A program made the translations under genes and the position numbers. This document shows, piece by piece, positions 7,554 to 15,715 of a DNA stretch of 64,000 bases. Each line of letters starts with the position of its first letter. The stretch's first letter is position 1. The notes below the pieces were generated by a model. The model saw nothing but the letters and a program-made list of their open reading frames with translations, was not told the origin of the DNA and did not search any database. Source of the stretch: Gaiellasilicea sp963707575 (GTDB lineage Bacteria > Actinomycetota > Thermoleophilia > Gaiellales > Gaiellaceae); assembly GCA_963707575.1 (NCBI GenBank), contig OY970171.1, positions 2,294,001-2,358,000 on the forward strand. The letters run 5' to 3'.

Positions 7554-8767
7554 GCACGGTGGACACCGAGCCGGCCACGTCGCCGGCGCGCGTCGAGTTC
7601 GCCTGCCCGAGCTGCGGCGCCGCCGAGCTGGAGCTCTTCCACGAGCAGCGGGGTGTGCCGATTCACAGCTGCCGGCTCGTGGCCACGCGCGACGAGGCTC
7701 TGAGCTTCCCGCGGGGCGACCTGCGGCTCGCCTTCTGCCGGGCGTGCGGCTTCATCGCCAACACCGCCTTCGACGGCTCCGTGCAGGACTACGGCGTCGC
7801 CTACGAGGAGACGCAGGGCTTCTCGCCTCGCTTCCGCGAGTTCGCCCACGACCTCGCGGCCCGCTGGATCGATCGCTACGACCTGCGCGGCAAGGAGATC
7901 GTCGAGATCGGCTCGGGCAAGGGCGAGTTCCTCGTCGCGATGTGCGAGCTCGGGGGAAACACCGGCGTCGGGATCGACCCCGCCTTCGTCGAGGAACGGC
8001 TCGACAGCGCCGCCGCCGACCGGATCCGCTTCGTCAAGGGTCTGTACGACGGTAGCTGGGGCGCGCTCGACGCCGACGCCGTCGTCTGCCGGCACACGAT
8101 CGAGCACATCGCTCCGGTGGGCGAGTTCCTGGCCGACATCCGACGCGGGATCGGCGAGCGGCGCGACACGGTCGTTCTCTTCGACCTCCCGGACGTCGTC
8201 CGCGTGCTGCGGGAGGCCGCGTTCTGGGACGTCTACTACGAGCACTGCTCCTATCTGAGCCCCGGCTCGCTCGCGCGGCTGTTCCGACGCTCGGGGTTCG
8301 AGATCCTCGAGCTCGAGCGCGACTACGACGACCAGTACATCGTGATCGAGGCGGTACCGACCGACGGCACGGGTGTGAGCGTCCAGCCGCTCGAGGAAAG
8401 CGTGGAGTCGCTGGCCGCGGATGTCGAGCGCTTCGGTGCTGCACTCGCGGCGACCACCGAGCGCTGGCGGAGCGAGCTCGGCGCTCTCCGCGCCGACGGC
8501 CGCCGTGCCGTCGTGTGGGGTGCGGGCTCGAAGGCGGTCGCGTTCCTGACCACGCTCGGAATCGAGGAGGAGATCGACGTCGCTGTGGACATCAACCCGT
8601 TCAAGCAGGACATGTTCGTCGCGGGAACCGGGCACGAGGTCGTCTCGCCCGAGCGTCTCGTCGACGTCCGGCCGGACCTCGTGGTCGCCATGAACGCCGT
8701 CTACGTCGGCGAGATCCAGGAGCGGCTGCACACGCTGGGCCTCGAGGCGAAGGTCGTGGCGGCATGA
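7550..8767 (+). CDS. Second methyltransferase with C-methyltransferase-type C-terminal domain
   Basis: The 405-residue protein has zinc-finger-like CPSCGAAELELF near residue 19 and a second pair in CRACG, a class I SAM domain (IVEIGSGKGEFLVAM about residue 120, then CRHTIEHIAPVGEFL), and a C-terminal Rossmann-like part (VVWGAGSKAVAFLTT). It is related to, but diverged from, the C-methyltransferase encoded just upstream: it lacks the YHEHF block and has VYYEHCSYLS instead. It may methylate a different position or act as an accessory. It overlaps both neighbours by four bases, so the operon is translationally coupled here. Confidence 0.75.
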   Translation: MSTVDTEPATSPARVEFACPSCGAAELELFHEQRGVPIHSCRLVATRDEALSFPRGDLRLAFCRACGFIANTAFDGSVQDYGVAYEETQGFSPRFREFAHDLAARWIDRYDLRGKEIVEIGSGKGEFLVAMCELGGNTGVGIDPAFVEERLDSAAADRIRFVKGLYDGSWGALDADAVVCRHTIEHIAPVGEFLADIRRGIGERRDTVVLFDLPDVVRVLREAAFWDVYYEHCSYLSPGSLARLFRRSGFEILELERDYDDQYIVIEAVPTDGTGVSVQPLEESVESLAADVERFGAALAATTERWRSELGALRADGRRAVVWGAGSKAVAFLTTLGIEEEIDVAVDINPFKQDMFVAGTGHEVVSPERLVDVRPDLVVAMNAVYVGEIQERLHTLGLEAKVVAA

Positions 8768-9897
8768 CGAGCGCTGCGATCGAGACCACGGGCGTTCCCT
8801 TCCTCGACCTGCGACCGAGTCACGACGGGCTCGCGGAGGGCATCCTCGCCGACATCGCCGCGTTGATCGAGAGCAACGCGTACATCAACGGCCCCGCCGT
8901 CGCCGAGTTCGAGCGCGACTTCGCGGACTTCTGCGGCAGCCCGCAGGCGGTCGGCCTGGCGAGCGGCCTCGATGCACTGCGGCTCGCCCTCCTCGCCGCC
9001 GGCCTCCAGCCGGGCGACGAGGTGATCGTCCCGGCCCAGACCTTCGTCGCGACGCTCGAGGCGGTGACGCAGGCCGGCGGAAAGCCCGTCCTCGTCGAGG
9101 TCCGGGACGACGACTACACACTCGACGTCGACGCGGTCGAAGCCGCGATCGGCGAGCGCACACGGGCGGTGCTGCCGGTGCACCTCTACGGTCAGATGGC
9201 GGACATGCAGGGGCTCGCCGAGCTCTCCGCTCGGCACGACCTCATTCTCCTCGAGGACGCCTGCCAGGCCCACGGCGCGACCCGCGACGGCCTCCGTTCC
9301 GGCACGGTCGGCCACGCCGGCGCCTTCAGCTTCTATCCCGGCAAGAACCTCGGCGCGATGGGCGACGCAGGTGCGCTGGTCACGGCCGACGAGCAGCTGG
9401 CCTCCCGCATCCGCGCGTTGCGCGAGCACGGCCAGACGCGGAAGTACGAGCACGAGTGGGAGGGCTACACGGCGCGGCTGGACACGATCCAGGCCGCCGT
9501 CCTCCTGCGCAAGCTGCCGCTGCTCGCCGACTGGAACGAGAGCCGCCGCGCTGCTGCCCGCCTCTACTCGGAGGCGCTCGCAGGCGTCGGCGACCTGATC
9601 CTGCCGGCCGTTGCACCCGGGAGCGAGCCGGTCTGGCATCTCTATGTCGTCCGCACGTCCGACCCGGTCGCGCTGGCCGACAGCCTGGCGGAGCGTGGCA
9701 TCGGCACGGGCCGTCACTATCCGCAGCCCGTGCATCTCGCCACCGCGTACGCGTGGCTCGGTCATGCCGAAGGCGACTTCGCGGTCGCCGAGCGCCTGGC
9801 GCGGGAATCGCTCTCGCTGCCGATCTACCCGGGCATCACCGAGGCGCAGGTCGGGGCGGTCGTCGAGGGCGTGGGACACTTCTTCGCCGGTGGCTGA
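8764..9897 (+). CDS. DegT/DnrJ/EryC1 family sugar aminotransferase
   Basis: The 377-residue protein is a fold-type I PLP enzyme that aminates keto-sugars. Visible family blocks are VGLASGLDALRLAL, VIVPAQTFVATLEAV, VHLYGQMADM, EDACQAHGA and FSFYPGKNLGAMGDAG, where the Lys after PG forms the internal aldimine. The C-terminal HYPQPVHL stretch is also typical. It probably converts a 3- or 4-keto nucleotide sugar to the amino sugar, using glutamate. It overlaps the methyltransferase stop as ATGA and is followed by an acyltransferase that would cap the new amine, the same order as FdtB/FdtC-type pairs. Confidence 0.9.
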   Translation: MTSAAIETTGVPFLDLRPSHDGLAEGILADIAALIESNAYINGPAVAEFERDFADFCGSPQAVGLASGLDALRLALLAAGLQPGDEVIVPAQTFVATLEAVTQAGGKPVLVEVRDDDYTLDVDAVEAAIGERTRAVLPVHLYGQMADMQGLAELSARHDLILLEDACQAHGATRDGLRSGTVGHAGAFSFYPGKNLGAMGDAGALVTADEQLASRIRALREHGQTRKYEHEWEGYTARLDTIQAAVLLRKLPLLADWNESRRAAARLYSEALAGVGDLILPAVAPGSEPVWHLYVVRTSDPVALADSLAERGIGTGRHYPQPVHLATAYAWLGHAEGDFAVAERLARESLSLPIYPGITEAQVGAVVEGVGHFFAGG

Positions 9898-10372
9898 CGC
9901 TCCCGCCAACGACGCCCCGCATCGCCTGATCGCCGACGTCGAGTTCGGAGCCGACGTGGTGGTGCAGTCGTTCACGAACCTCTACGGGTGCCGGATCGGC
10001 GACCGAACGCGGGTCGGGCCCTTCGTGGAGATCCAGCGAGGCGCCTCGGTGGGGGCCGATTGCAAGCTGCAGAGCCACACCTTCGTCTGCGACGGGGTCG
10101 AGATCGGCGACCGCGTCTTCGTCGGGCACGGCGTCATGTTCGTGAACGACAAGCGGCCCCGCGCCACGACGGCCGACGGGACGCTGCAGACGGACGAGGA
10201 CTGGACGCTGCTGACGACCGTCGTGCGGGACGGAGCCTCGATCGGGTCCGGGGCCGTGATCCTCGGCGGGATCGAGATCGGGGCAGGCTCCCTGGTGGGC
10301 GCCGGAGCCGTGGTGACGCGCGATGTCGCACCGGGGGAGACCGTTGCGGGCGTCCCGGCGCGGCTTCTCTGA
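9890..10372 (+). CDS. Left-handed beta-helix sugar N-acyltransferase
   Basis: The 160-residue protein is made mostly of hexapeptide repeats (IGDRTRVGPFVEIQRGASVG, then IGSGAVILGGIEIGAGSLVG) and ends AGVPARLL like WbbJ and WxcM-type acetyltransferases. GHGVMFVNDKRPRA resembles the catalytic loop of dTDP-3-amino-sugar acetyltransferases. It should transfer an acyl group from acyl-CoA to the amine installed by the preceding aminotransferase. The GTG at 9890 overlaps that gene by eight bases; longer in-frame starts run deep inside the aminotransferase and are rejected. It is the last gene of the rfbF operon. Confidence 0.85.
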   Translation: MADAPANDAPHRLIADVEFGADVVVQSFTNLYGCRIGDRTRVGPFVEIQRGASVGADCKLQSHTFVCDGVEIGDRVFVGHGVMFVNDKRPRATTADGTLQTDEDWTLLTTVVRDGASIGSGAVILGGIEIGAGSLVGAGAVVTRDVAPGETVAGVPARLL

Positions 10373-10404
10373 CTTTAGTCATCGAAACAGGCCTCTCACC
10401 TCCC

Positions 10405-10417
10405 CCGAACGGCTAGG
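10405..10417 (+). promoter_or_regulatory. GGCTAGG motif, copy upstream of the sugar-transferase operon
   Basis: CCGAACGGCTAGG is identical over 13 bp to the minus-strand copy before asnB. It lies 33 bp after the acyltransferase stop and 147 bp before the proposed GTG start of the glycosylphosphotransferase. The 191-bp gap holding it has no gene, and the motif is the best candidate for a start signal of the second rightward operon. Confidence 0.5.
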
Positions 10418-10563
10418 AACCCTCCGTGAGAACGGGCTTTTTCTCTGGTCTGGATGAGTCCCCAAGCCGCTTATAGGGTCAATTCAAGGGAGTTCTTGGA
10501 TAGCAGCACGTAATGCGGCGTCGCGGGGCACGTGACCGCGGCAGGTGGGGGAGGCAGGGCAGA

Positions 10564-12120
10564 GTGGCAATCGACGTTGCGAAGGTCCATCGTGAGCCGG
10601 CCTACGGCGCGGCCTACGAACGCCGCTTGATCGGTGCCGTGAGCGACCGCACGCGGTCGATCCTGGACGAGCGCAGCACCACTCGGCCGTACAAGCGCCG
10701 GGGCTGGCTCGTCCGCCGGACGCTCCTCGTGGCCGACGTGGTCGGCCTGACCGCGGCCTTCATCGTGGCCGAGCTGCTCGCCGGCGAGTCAGGTCTGCTC
10801 GGCGGTGGCCTGAGCGTGCCCGCCGAGACGCTGCTCTTCCTCATCAGCCTCCCGTTCTGGGTCGTCCTCGCGAAGCTGCACGGCCTGTACGAGGGCGACG
10901 AGGAGCGGGCCGACCACTCGACGAGCGAGGACGTGGTCGGCGTGCTCCATCTGACCACGACCGGGCTCTGGCTGATCGCACTACCGCTATGGGCGCTCGG
11001 GATCGCAGAGCCGACGTTCCGTCGCCTCGCGCTCTTCCTGCTGCCCGCGCTGCTGCTCGTCACGGTCGCGCGCAGCGTCGCGCGCAGCGTCAGCCGCCGC
11101 AACATCGCCTACCTCCAGAACACGATCATCGTCGGAGCCGGGGATGTCGGACAGCTGGTCGCCCGGAAGCTGCTGCAGCATCCCGAGTACGGCATCAACC
11201 TGGTCGGCTTCATCGACCCGCGCCCGCGCGCGCCGCGGGTCGATCTCGAGCACCTGACGCTGCTCGGCGCTCCCGACGAGCTGCCGGAGATCGTGCGGCT
11301 GCTGGACGTCGAGCGCGTGATCATCGCCTTCTCGAACGAGACCGAGGAGGACATCGTCGCGGTCGTGCGCTCGTGCCGCGACCTCGATCTCCAGATCGAC
11401 ATCGTGCCTCGGCTCTACGAGCTCGTCGGGCCGCGCGTCGCCGTCCACACGGTCGAGGGCTTTCCGCTCGTCGGCCTGCCGCCGGTGCGCCTGACGCCGT
11501 CGACGCGGTTGCTCAAGCGCTCGATCGACATCTTCGGCGCCCTGGTCGGCCTGGTGCTCACCGCCCCCGTGTTCGCGTACGCGGCGTGGAAGATCAAGCG
11601 GGACTCTCCAGGCCCGATCTTCTTCCGGCAGACGCGGCTCGGCGTGAACATGCGCGAGTTCAGAGTCTTCAAGTTCCGGACGATGACGGTCGATGTCGAC
11701 GAGGATGCGCACCGCGCCTTCATCAAGGAAACGATGAGCTCCCACGCCGGCGTCGGCGCCAACGGTCTCTACAAGCTCGAGCGCCCGAACGAGGTGACGA
11801 AGATCGGAGCCTGGCTACGGCGGACGAGCCTCGACGAGCTGCCGCAGCTGATCAACGTGCTGCGCGGCGACATGTCACTCGTCGGCCCCCGGCCGTGCAT
11901 CCCCTACGAGACCGAGCACTTCCAGGCGCACCACTTCGAGCGGTTCCTGGTTCCCGCCGGCATCACGGGACTGTGGCAGGTGGCTGCGCGGGCCCGCTCC
12001 ACGTTCGGCGAGGCGCTGGACATGGACGTCGCCTATGCGCGCGGCTGGTCGCTCGGGCTCGACCTCAAGCTGCTCTTCCGGACTCCGTTCGAGCTGATGC
12101 GCAGAGGGACGACGGCATGA
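10564..12120 (+). CDS. Polyprenyl-phosphate sugar-1-phosphate transferase (exopolysaccharide initiator)
   Basis: The 518-residue integral membrane protein starts the lipid-linked repeat unit by moving a sugar-1-phosphate onto undecaprenyl phosphate. It has four hydrophobic helices within about residues 50-190, a CoA-binding-like soluble domain (NTIIVGAGDVGQLVARKL), a further membrane helix (DIFGALVGLVLTAPVFAY) and the conserved catalytic C-terminus (FRQTRLG, FKFRTM, RRTSLDELPQLINVL, SLVGPRP). The GTG at 10564 has GGGGGAGG about ten bases upstream; an in-frame ATG at 10513 lacks a ribosome site. Its ATGA overlap with the next gene makes a two-gene unit. Confidence 0.9.
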   Translation: MAIDVAKVHREPAYGAAYERRLIGAVSDRTRSILDERSTTRPYKRRGWLVRRTLLVADVVGLTAAFIVAELLAGESGLLGGGLSVPAETLLFLISLPFWVVLAKLHGLYEGDEERADHSTSEDVVGVLHLTTTGLWLIALPLWALGIAEPTFRRLALFLLPALLLVTVARSVARSVSRRNIAYLQNTIIVGAGDVGQLVARKLLQHPEYGINLVGFIDPRPRAPRVDLEHLTLLGAPDELPEIVRLLDVERVIIAFSNETEEDIVAVVRSCRDLDLQIDIVPRLYELVGPRVAVHTVEGFPLVGLPPVRLTPSTRLLKRSIDIFGALVGLVLTAPVFAYAAWKIKRDSPGPIFFRQTRLGVNMREFRVFKFRTMTVDVDEDAHRAFIKETMSSHAGVGANGLYKLERPNEVTKIGAWLRRTSLDELPQLINVLRGDMSLVGPRPCIPYETEHFQAHHFERFLVPAGITGLWQVAARARSTFGEALDMDVAYARGWSLGLDLKLLFRTPFELMRRGTTA

Positions 12121-13193
12121 GCGGCTCGAACGGACACCCCGTCAAGCCGGTGAACGTGGCCGTCGTCGGCCTCGGCTACTGGGGGCCGAATCTCGTCCGC
12201 AACCTCCACGAGCTCGACGCCGCCGAGGTCTCGGTCGTCTGTGACGCCCGCGAGGAGCAGCTCGCGACGATCGGCCGGCGCTATCCCGCGGTGCAGCTGA
12301 CCACCGACTACGCCACCGTGCTCGCCGACCCGATGGTGGATGCGGTCGCCCTCGCGACACCGGTCGGAACCCATCACGCGCTCGCGCTCGCCGCGCTCGA
12401 AGCCGGCAAGCACGTCTTCGTCGAGAAGCCCCTGGCGGCCTCCTCGGCCGAGGCGGGCGAGCTGCTCGACGTCGCGCGTCGGAACGGGCTCACGCTCATG
12501 CCCGGCCACACGTTCGTGTACAGCCCGCCGGTCGTGGCGATCCGCGACCTGATCCAGAACGGCGATCTCGGCGAGATCTACTTCATCTCGACGAGCCGCG
12601 TCAATCTCGGGCTGCACCAGTCGGACGTCAGCGTGGTCTGGGATCTCGGGCCACACGACTTCTCGATCCTCCGCTACTGGCTGGGGGAGACGCCCACGCA
12701 CGTCTCCGCCTTCGCCCGAGGCTGCGTCTTCCCGGCGATCCACGACGTCGCCTTCATCAACCTCCAGTTCCCGTCGGGGACCGTCGCCCACGTCGAGCTC
12801 TCGTGGCTGGCCCCGAGCAAGCTCCGCCGGACGACCGTGGTCGGCTCGGAGCGCATGGTCGTCTACGACGACACCAGCACGGAGCCCGTCCGCGTCTTCG
12901 ACTCGGGCGTCGACCTGAAGGCCCCGGAGACGTTCGGCGAGTACCGGCTGACGTATCGATCCGGTGACATCGTGTCGCCGAGCGTCGACGCGGCCGAGCC
13001 GCTGAGCCTGGAGCTGCGGGACTTCTGCGAGGCGATCCGCGGCGGCGAGGAGCCGCGCTCGTCGGCCGAGCTCGGCTACGAAGTCGTTCGCATCGCCGAG
13101 GCGGTCGACGTCTCGCTGGCACAGAATGGCTCCCGCGTCGCGCTCGAGGAGCAGTTCGGGCCTGGCCTGCTCGCGCCCTCCAACCGTCGCTGA
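12117..13193 (+). CDS. Gfo/Idh/MocA family nucleotide-sugar oxidoreductase
   Basis: The 358-residue protein has an N-terminal Rossmann fold (VAVVGLGYWGPNLVRNL) and the EKPLAASSAEAGELL block whose EKP lysine is catalytic in this family. The substrate-binding half contains VWDLGPHDFSILRYWLG. Relatives such as WlbA oxidise the 3-position of UDP-sugar acids or act on amino sugars. Sitting directly after the initiating sugar transferase (ATGA overlap), it likely prepares the first sugar of the repeat or a side sugar. The gene is followed by a strong hairpin that would end the operon. Confidence 0.85.
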   Translation: MSGSNGHPVKPVNVAVVGLGYWGPNLVRNLHELDAAEVSVVCDAREEQLATIGRRYPAVQLTTDYATVLADPMVDAVALATPVGTHHALALAALEAGKHVFVEKPLAASSAEAGELLDVARRNGLTLMPGHTFVYSPPVVAIRDLIQNGDLGEIYFISTSRVNLGLHQSDVSVVWDLGPHDFSILRYWLGETPTHVSAFARGCVFPAIHDVAFINLQFPSGTVAHVELSWLAPSKLRRTTVVGSERMVVYDDTSTEPVRVFDSGVDLKAPETFGEYRLTYRSGDIVSPSVDAAEPLSLELRDFCEAIRGGEEPRSSAELGYEVVRIAEAVDVSLAQNGSRVALEEQFGPGLLAPSNRR

Positions 13194-13227
13194 GGGACTC
13201 GGGGTCGTGCTTCACCCGCACACACCT

Positions 13228-13261
13228 GGAGGAGGGGCAAGAGGATTCTCGCCTCTCCTCC
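13228..13261 (+). terminator. Hairpin after the sugar-transferase/oxidoreductase operon
   Basis: An 11-bp stem (GGAGGAGGGGC with GCCTCTCCTCC, one G-T pair) encloses a 12-base loop 34 bp after the oxidoreductase stop. There is no T tract, as is common in high-GC actinobacteria. Termination is inferred. Confidence 0.5.
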
Positions 13262-13286
13262 AACCCGCTTCGCACGGAGCGGGCGC

Positions 13287-13502
13287 GTGAAGGTGCGCGT
13301 CAGTCAGCCGGCGCTGCTGCCCGACCTCGCCGAATTCCTCGGCCGGGTGCCGTGCGAGTCCCGCCCGGTGCGCGGCTCGGTGCTCGAGGTGACGATCTCG
13401 TATCCGTGCACGGGGCGGAAGGCGCGCAACGACCTCGACCTGTACCTCGCGGCCTGGCGCGGCCTGCACCCGAACGTCGAGACGACGTTGCTGGACACGT
13501 AA
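13287..13502 (+). CDS. Small conserved-looking protein of unknown function
   Basis: The 71-residue protein begins MKVRVSQPALLPDLAEFL and contains a single Cys in VTISYPCTGRKARNDL. It looks like a small alpha/beta protein with N-terminal strand-helix, no signal peptide and no recognisable motif. Codon use is typical of the window, and a terminator-type hairpin follows the stop at once, which supports a real gene. GAGCGGGCGC before the ATG is at best a weak ribosome site. I do not recognise the family. Confidence 0.5.
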   Translation: MKVRVSQPALLPDLAEFLGRVPCESRPVRGSVLEVTISYPCTGRKARNDLDLYLAAWRGLHPNVETTLLDT

Positions 13503-13508
13503 CCCGCC

Positions 13509-13530
13509 GGGGGCCGCGAAGCGGCCCCTT
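13509..13530 (+). terminator. Hairpin terminator after the small protein gene
   Basis: GGGGCCGC and GCGGCCCC pair around a GAA loop and are followed by TT, eight bases after the stop at 13502. The same stem with a TAC loop is found at 41980-41998, followed in both places by TTCAGGG and further hairpins. Confidence 0.7.
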
Positions 13531-13709
13531 CAGGGGTCTTGCCGTGGGCATGGCTTCGCCATGCCCACGCAGCTCTTGACTTGCGCGTGCGCGGGCTTTG
13601 CCCGTGCACGCTGACGCGGCAGGGGTCTTGCCGTGGGCATGGCTTGGCCATGCCCACGCAGCTCTTGACTTGCGCGCGTGCGCGGGCTTCGCCCGTGCAC
13701 GCTGACGGG
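13531..13709. repeat. Two tandem 89-91-bp repeats with internal hairpins
   Basis: Copy 1 starts at 13531 and copy 2 at 13620; the second has a two-base expansion (GCGCGCG for GCGCG). Each unit contains an 11-bp stem GTGGGCATGGC/GCCATGCCCAC with a three-base loop (TTC in copy 1, TTG in copy 2) and a second shorter hairpin around GGGCTTTGCCC or GGGCTTCGCCC. The array fills the space between two convergent genes. It resembles REP/BIME-type elements. Its left flank shares a terminator-like module with 41980-42089. Confidence 0.8.
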
Positions 13710-13713
13710 CAGC

Positions 13714-14037
13714 TCAAAAGCCCGGCAGCCCGAGTCCGCCGAGGCCGCCGGGCAGCATCCCCTGCACCTTCGACTCCATCAGCGCGTTCGCCGAACGGAG
13801 CGCCTCGTTCACCGCGGCCAAGACCAGGTCGGCCAGCATCTCCGGATCGTCGGGATCGATCGCCTTCGGATCGATCGTGATCCCCACGATCTCGCCGGCT
13901 CCCGTCGCCTTGACCGTGACCATGCCGCCCCCGGCGGACGCCTCGACGATCTCGCTCGCGGCCTCCTGTTGCGCCTGGGCCATCTGCGCCTGCATCTGCT
14001 GGGCTTGCTCCATCATCTTGTTCATGTCGAACTTCAC
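13714..14037 (-). CDS. ybaB: YbaB/EbfC family nucleoid-associated protein
   Basis: The 107-residue protein begins with a GTG and reads VKFDMNKMMEQAQQMQAQ, with the Gln- and Ala-rich first helix, GGGMVTVKATGAGEIVGI sheet and IDPDDPEMLADLVLAAVNEAL helix of the YbaB fold. It ends in a Gly/Leu-rich tail. YbaB proteins dimerise, bind DNA and help organise the nucleoid. The start overlaps the dnaX stop as GTGA and has GGAGG six bases upstream, the standard dnaX-ybaB arrangement. The recR gene that usually follows is absent; the convergent repeat array lies downstream instead. Confidence 0.93.
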   Translation of the reverse strand: MKFDMNKMMEQAQQMQAQMAQAQQEAASEIVEASAGGGMVTVKATGAGEIVGITIDPKAIDPDDPEMLADLVLAAVNEALRSANALMESKVQGMLPGGLGGLGLPGF

Positions 14038-15686
14038 GTGTGGTCCTCCACTTCCCGGGCGTCGAAGGTGTCCTTGAAGGCTGCGATCAGTGCGTCTTCG
14101 CCCAGGGGGCCCTCGGCCTCGACATCCTCCTCGGCCGCCTCGCCGAGGGCGAGCACCACACCGAGGCGCCGGCCCGTCACCTCGTAGAGCGCATCGCGGA
14201 TCACGACCAGGTTCTTGGGCTCCTCGGCCTGGCGGCGGTGGAAGTCGGCGGTCGCGGGGAACTCCAGGGTCAGCGTCTCCTGCTCCAGCGTCGCCGGGCG
14301 CGCCTCGCCGAGCAGCGAGGCGACGGGGATCGAGCGCGACTGCACCGCGGGGAGCACCGTCCGCTGCCAGGCGTCCTGAAGCTGGCCGAGCTCGAGCGGC
14401 GGGGCGGCCTCGACGGCCGGGGCGTCGGCTGCGGGCGGCGCTCCCTCGGCTGCCGGTGCTGCCGCCTGCGTTGCGGGTGCGGTGGGCTCGACGGCCGGCT
14501 CCGCCGGTGGGGAAGGTGGGGCCGCGGCGGGTGAGGGCGGAGCGCCGGCCAGGCGCTGCTCCAGCTGCTCGAGCCGGAAGGCCAGCGACTCGCGGGAGAG
14601 GTCGCCGCCGGGGCGCGTCACCTTCACGAGTGCCAGCTCGAGCGGGAGCCGTGGATCCGCTCCCTGGCGCATGTCGTCCACAGCGACGGCCAGCAGGTCG
14701 CACAGCCGGAGGACGGCCGGCTCGGGGAGTTGGTTCGCCTGCTCGCGCAGGCGCTCGCGCGTCTCGTCGGTGATGGGAAGGGAGTCCGGGACATGGCCCA
14801 TGTGCTGGACGAGCAGGAGGTGGCGCAGGTGCTCGAGCAGGTCGGTGACGAGCCGCCCGAGATCCTGCCCCTGCTCCGCGAGCTCCTCCACGAAGACGAG
14901 CGCGCCGGCCGTGTCGCGGTCGACGATCGCGTCGCAGAGCCGGAAGAGGGCGTCCTCCTCGACGGCGCCCAGGAGCTGCAGCACCGACTGGACGTCGATC
15001 TTGTTGCTCGTCGCGGACGCGATCTGGTCGAGCGTCGACTCCGCGTCGCGGAACGAGCCGCGGGCACCGCGGGCGATCAGCGCCAGTGCGGCGTCGGGGG
15101 CCTCGATGCCCTCGGCCTCGCAGTCGCGCCGCAGCACGCGCACGAGCTCGGGCAGCCGCGGCCGAGCGAACACGAACGTCTGGCAGCGCGACCGCACCGT
15201 CGGCAGCACCTTCGCCAGGTCGGTGGTGCAGAAGACGAAGACGAGGTGGGGCGGTGGCTCCTCGATCAGCTTCAGCAGCGCATTCCAGGCCGCATCCGTG
15301 AGCTGGTGCGCCTCGTCGAGGATGTAGACCTTGTAGCGACCCTCCACGGGCTGCAGCACGACGCGGTCGCGGATCTCGCGGATGTCGTCGATTCCGCGCT
15401 GCGACGCGGCGTCCATCTCCACGACGTCGAGCGAGCTCCCGTTCGCGATCGCCACGCAGGCGTGGCAGACCTTGTCCGGTGTCGTGGTCGGACCCTGCTC
15501 GCAGTTCAGCGCCTTCGCCAGGATGCGCGCCATCGACGTCTTGCCCGTGCCGCGCGGCCCGGCGAAGATGTACGCCTGGCGCACCTGGCCCAGGGCGATC
15601 GCGTTCGTGAGCGTCCGGACGACCGCTTCCTGCCCGACCACGTCGTCGAACCCCTGCGGGCGGTGCTTGCGGTAGAGCGCAGTCAC
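14034..15686 (-). CDS. dnaX: DNA polymerase III gamma/tau subunit
   Basis: The 550-residue clamp-loader ATPase starts MTALYRKHRPQGFDDVVGQE, with Walker A GPRGTGKT at residues 43-50, Walker B YILDEAHQLT and sensor FVFCTTDLAKVLPTVRSRC. It loads the beta clamp as part of the replisome. The zinc module normally has four cysteines; here Cys62, Cys74 and Cys77 remain, but residue 71 is Asp where Cys is usual. Residues about 365-430 are Pro/Ala-rich linker, followed by a short tau-like C-terminal domain. No frameshift signal for a separate gamma form is evident. It is co-transcribed with ybaB. Confidence 0.95.
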   Translation of the reverse strand: MTALYRKHRPQGFDDVVGQEAVVRTLTNAIALGQVRQAYIFAGPRGTGKTSMARILAKALNCEQGPTTTPDKVCHACVAIANGSSLDVVEMDAASQRGIDDIREIRDRVVLQPVEGRYKVYILDEAHQLTDAAWNALLKLIEEPPPHLVFVFCTTDLAKVLPTVRSRCQTFVFARPRLPELVRVLRRDCEAEGIEAPDAALALIARGARGSFRDAESTLDQIASATSNKIDVQSVLQLLGAVEEDALFRLCDAIVDRDTAGALVFVEELAEQGQDLGRLVTDLLEHLRHLLLVQHMGHVPDSLPITDETRERLREQANQLPEPAVLRLCDLLAVAVDDMRQGADPRLPLELALVKVTRPGGDLSRESLAFRLEQLEQRLAGAPPSPAAAPPSPPAEPAVEPTAPATQAAAPAAEGAPPAADAPAVEAAPPLELGQLQDAWQRTVLPAVQSRSIPVASLLGEARPATLEQETLTLEFPATADFHRRQAEEPKNLVVIRDALYEVTGRRLGVVLALGEAAEEDVEAEGPLGEDALIAAFKDTFDAREVEDHT

Positions 15687-15715
15687 CCGTCGATCTTACC
15701 CGCGGCCCTTTTCTG

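Noticed and set aside
13211..13216. Extra CACCC half-site before the 71-residue protein gene
   Set aside because: No GGGTG partner five bases later and no second box 24 bp away, so it does not fit the pattern found in the three clusters.
13531..13709. Possible CRISPR array
   Set aside because: Only two units, each 89-91 bp, nearly identical along their whole length with no variable spacers.
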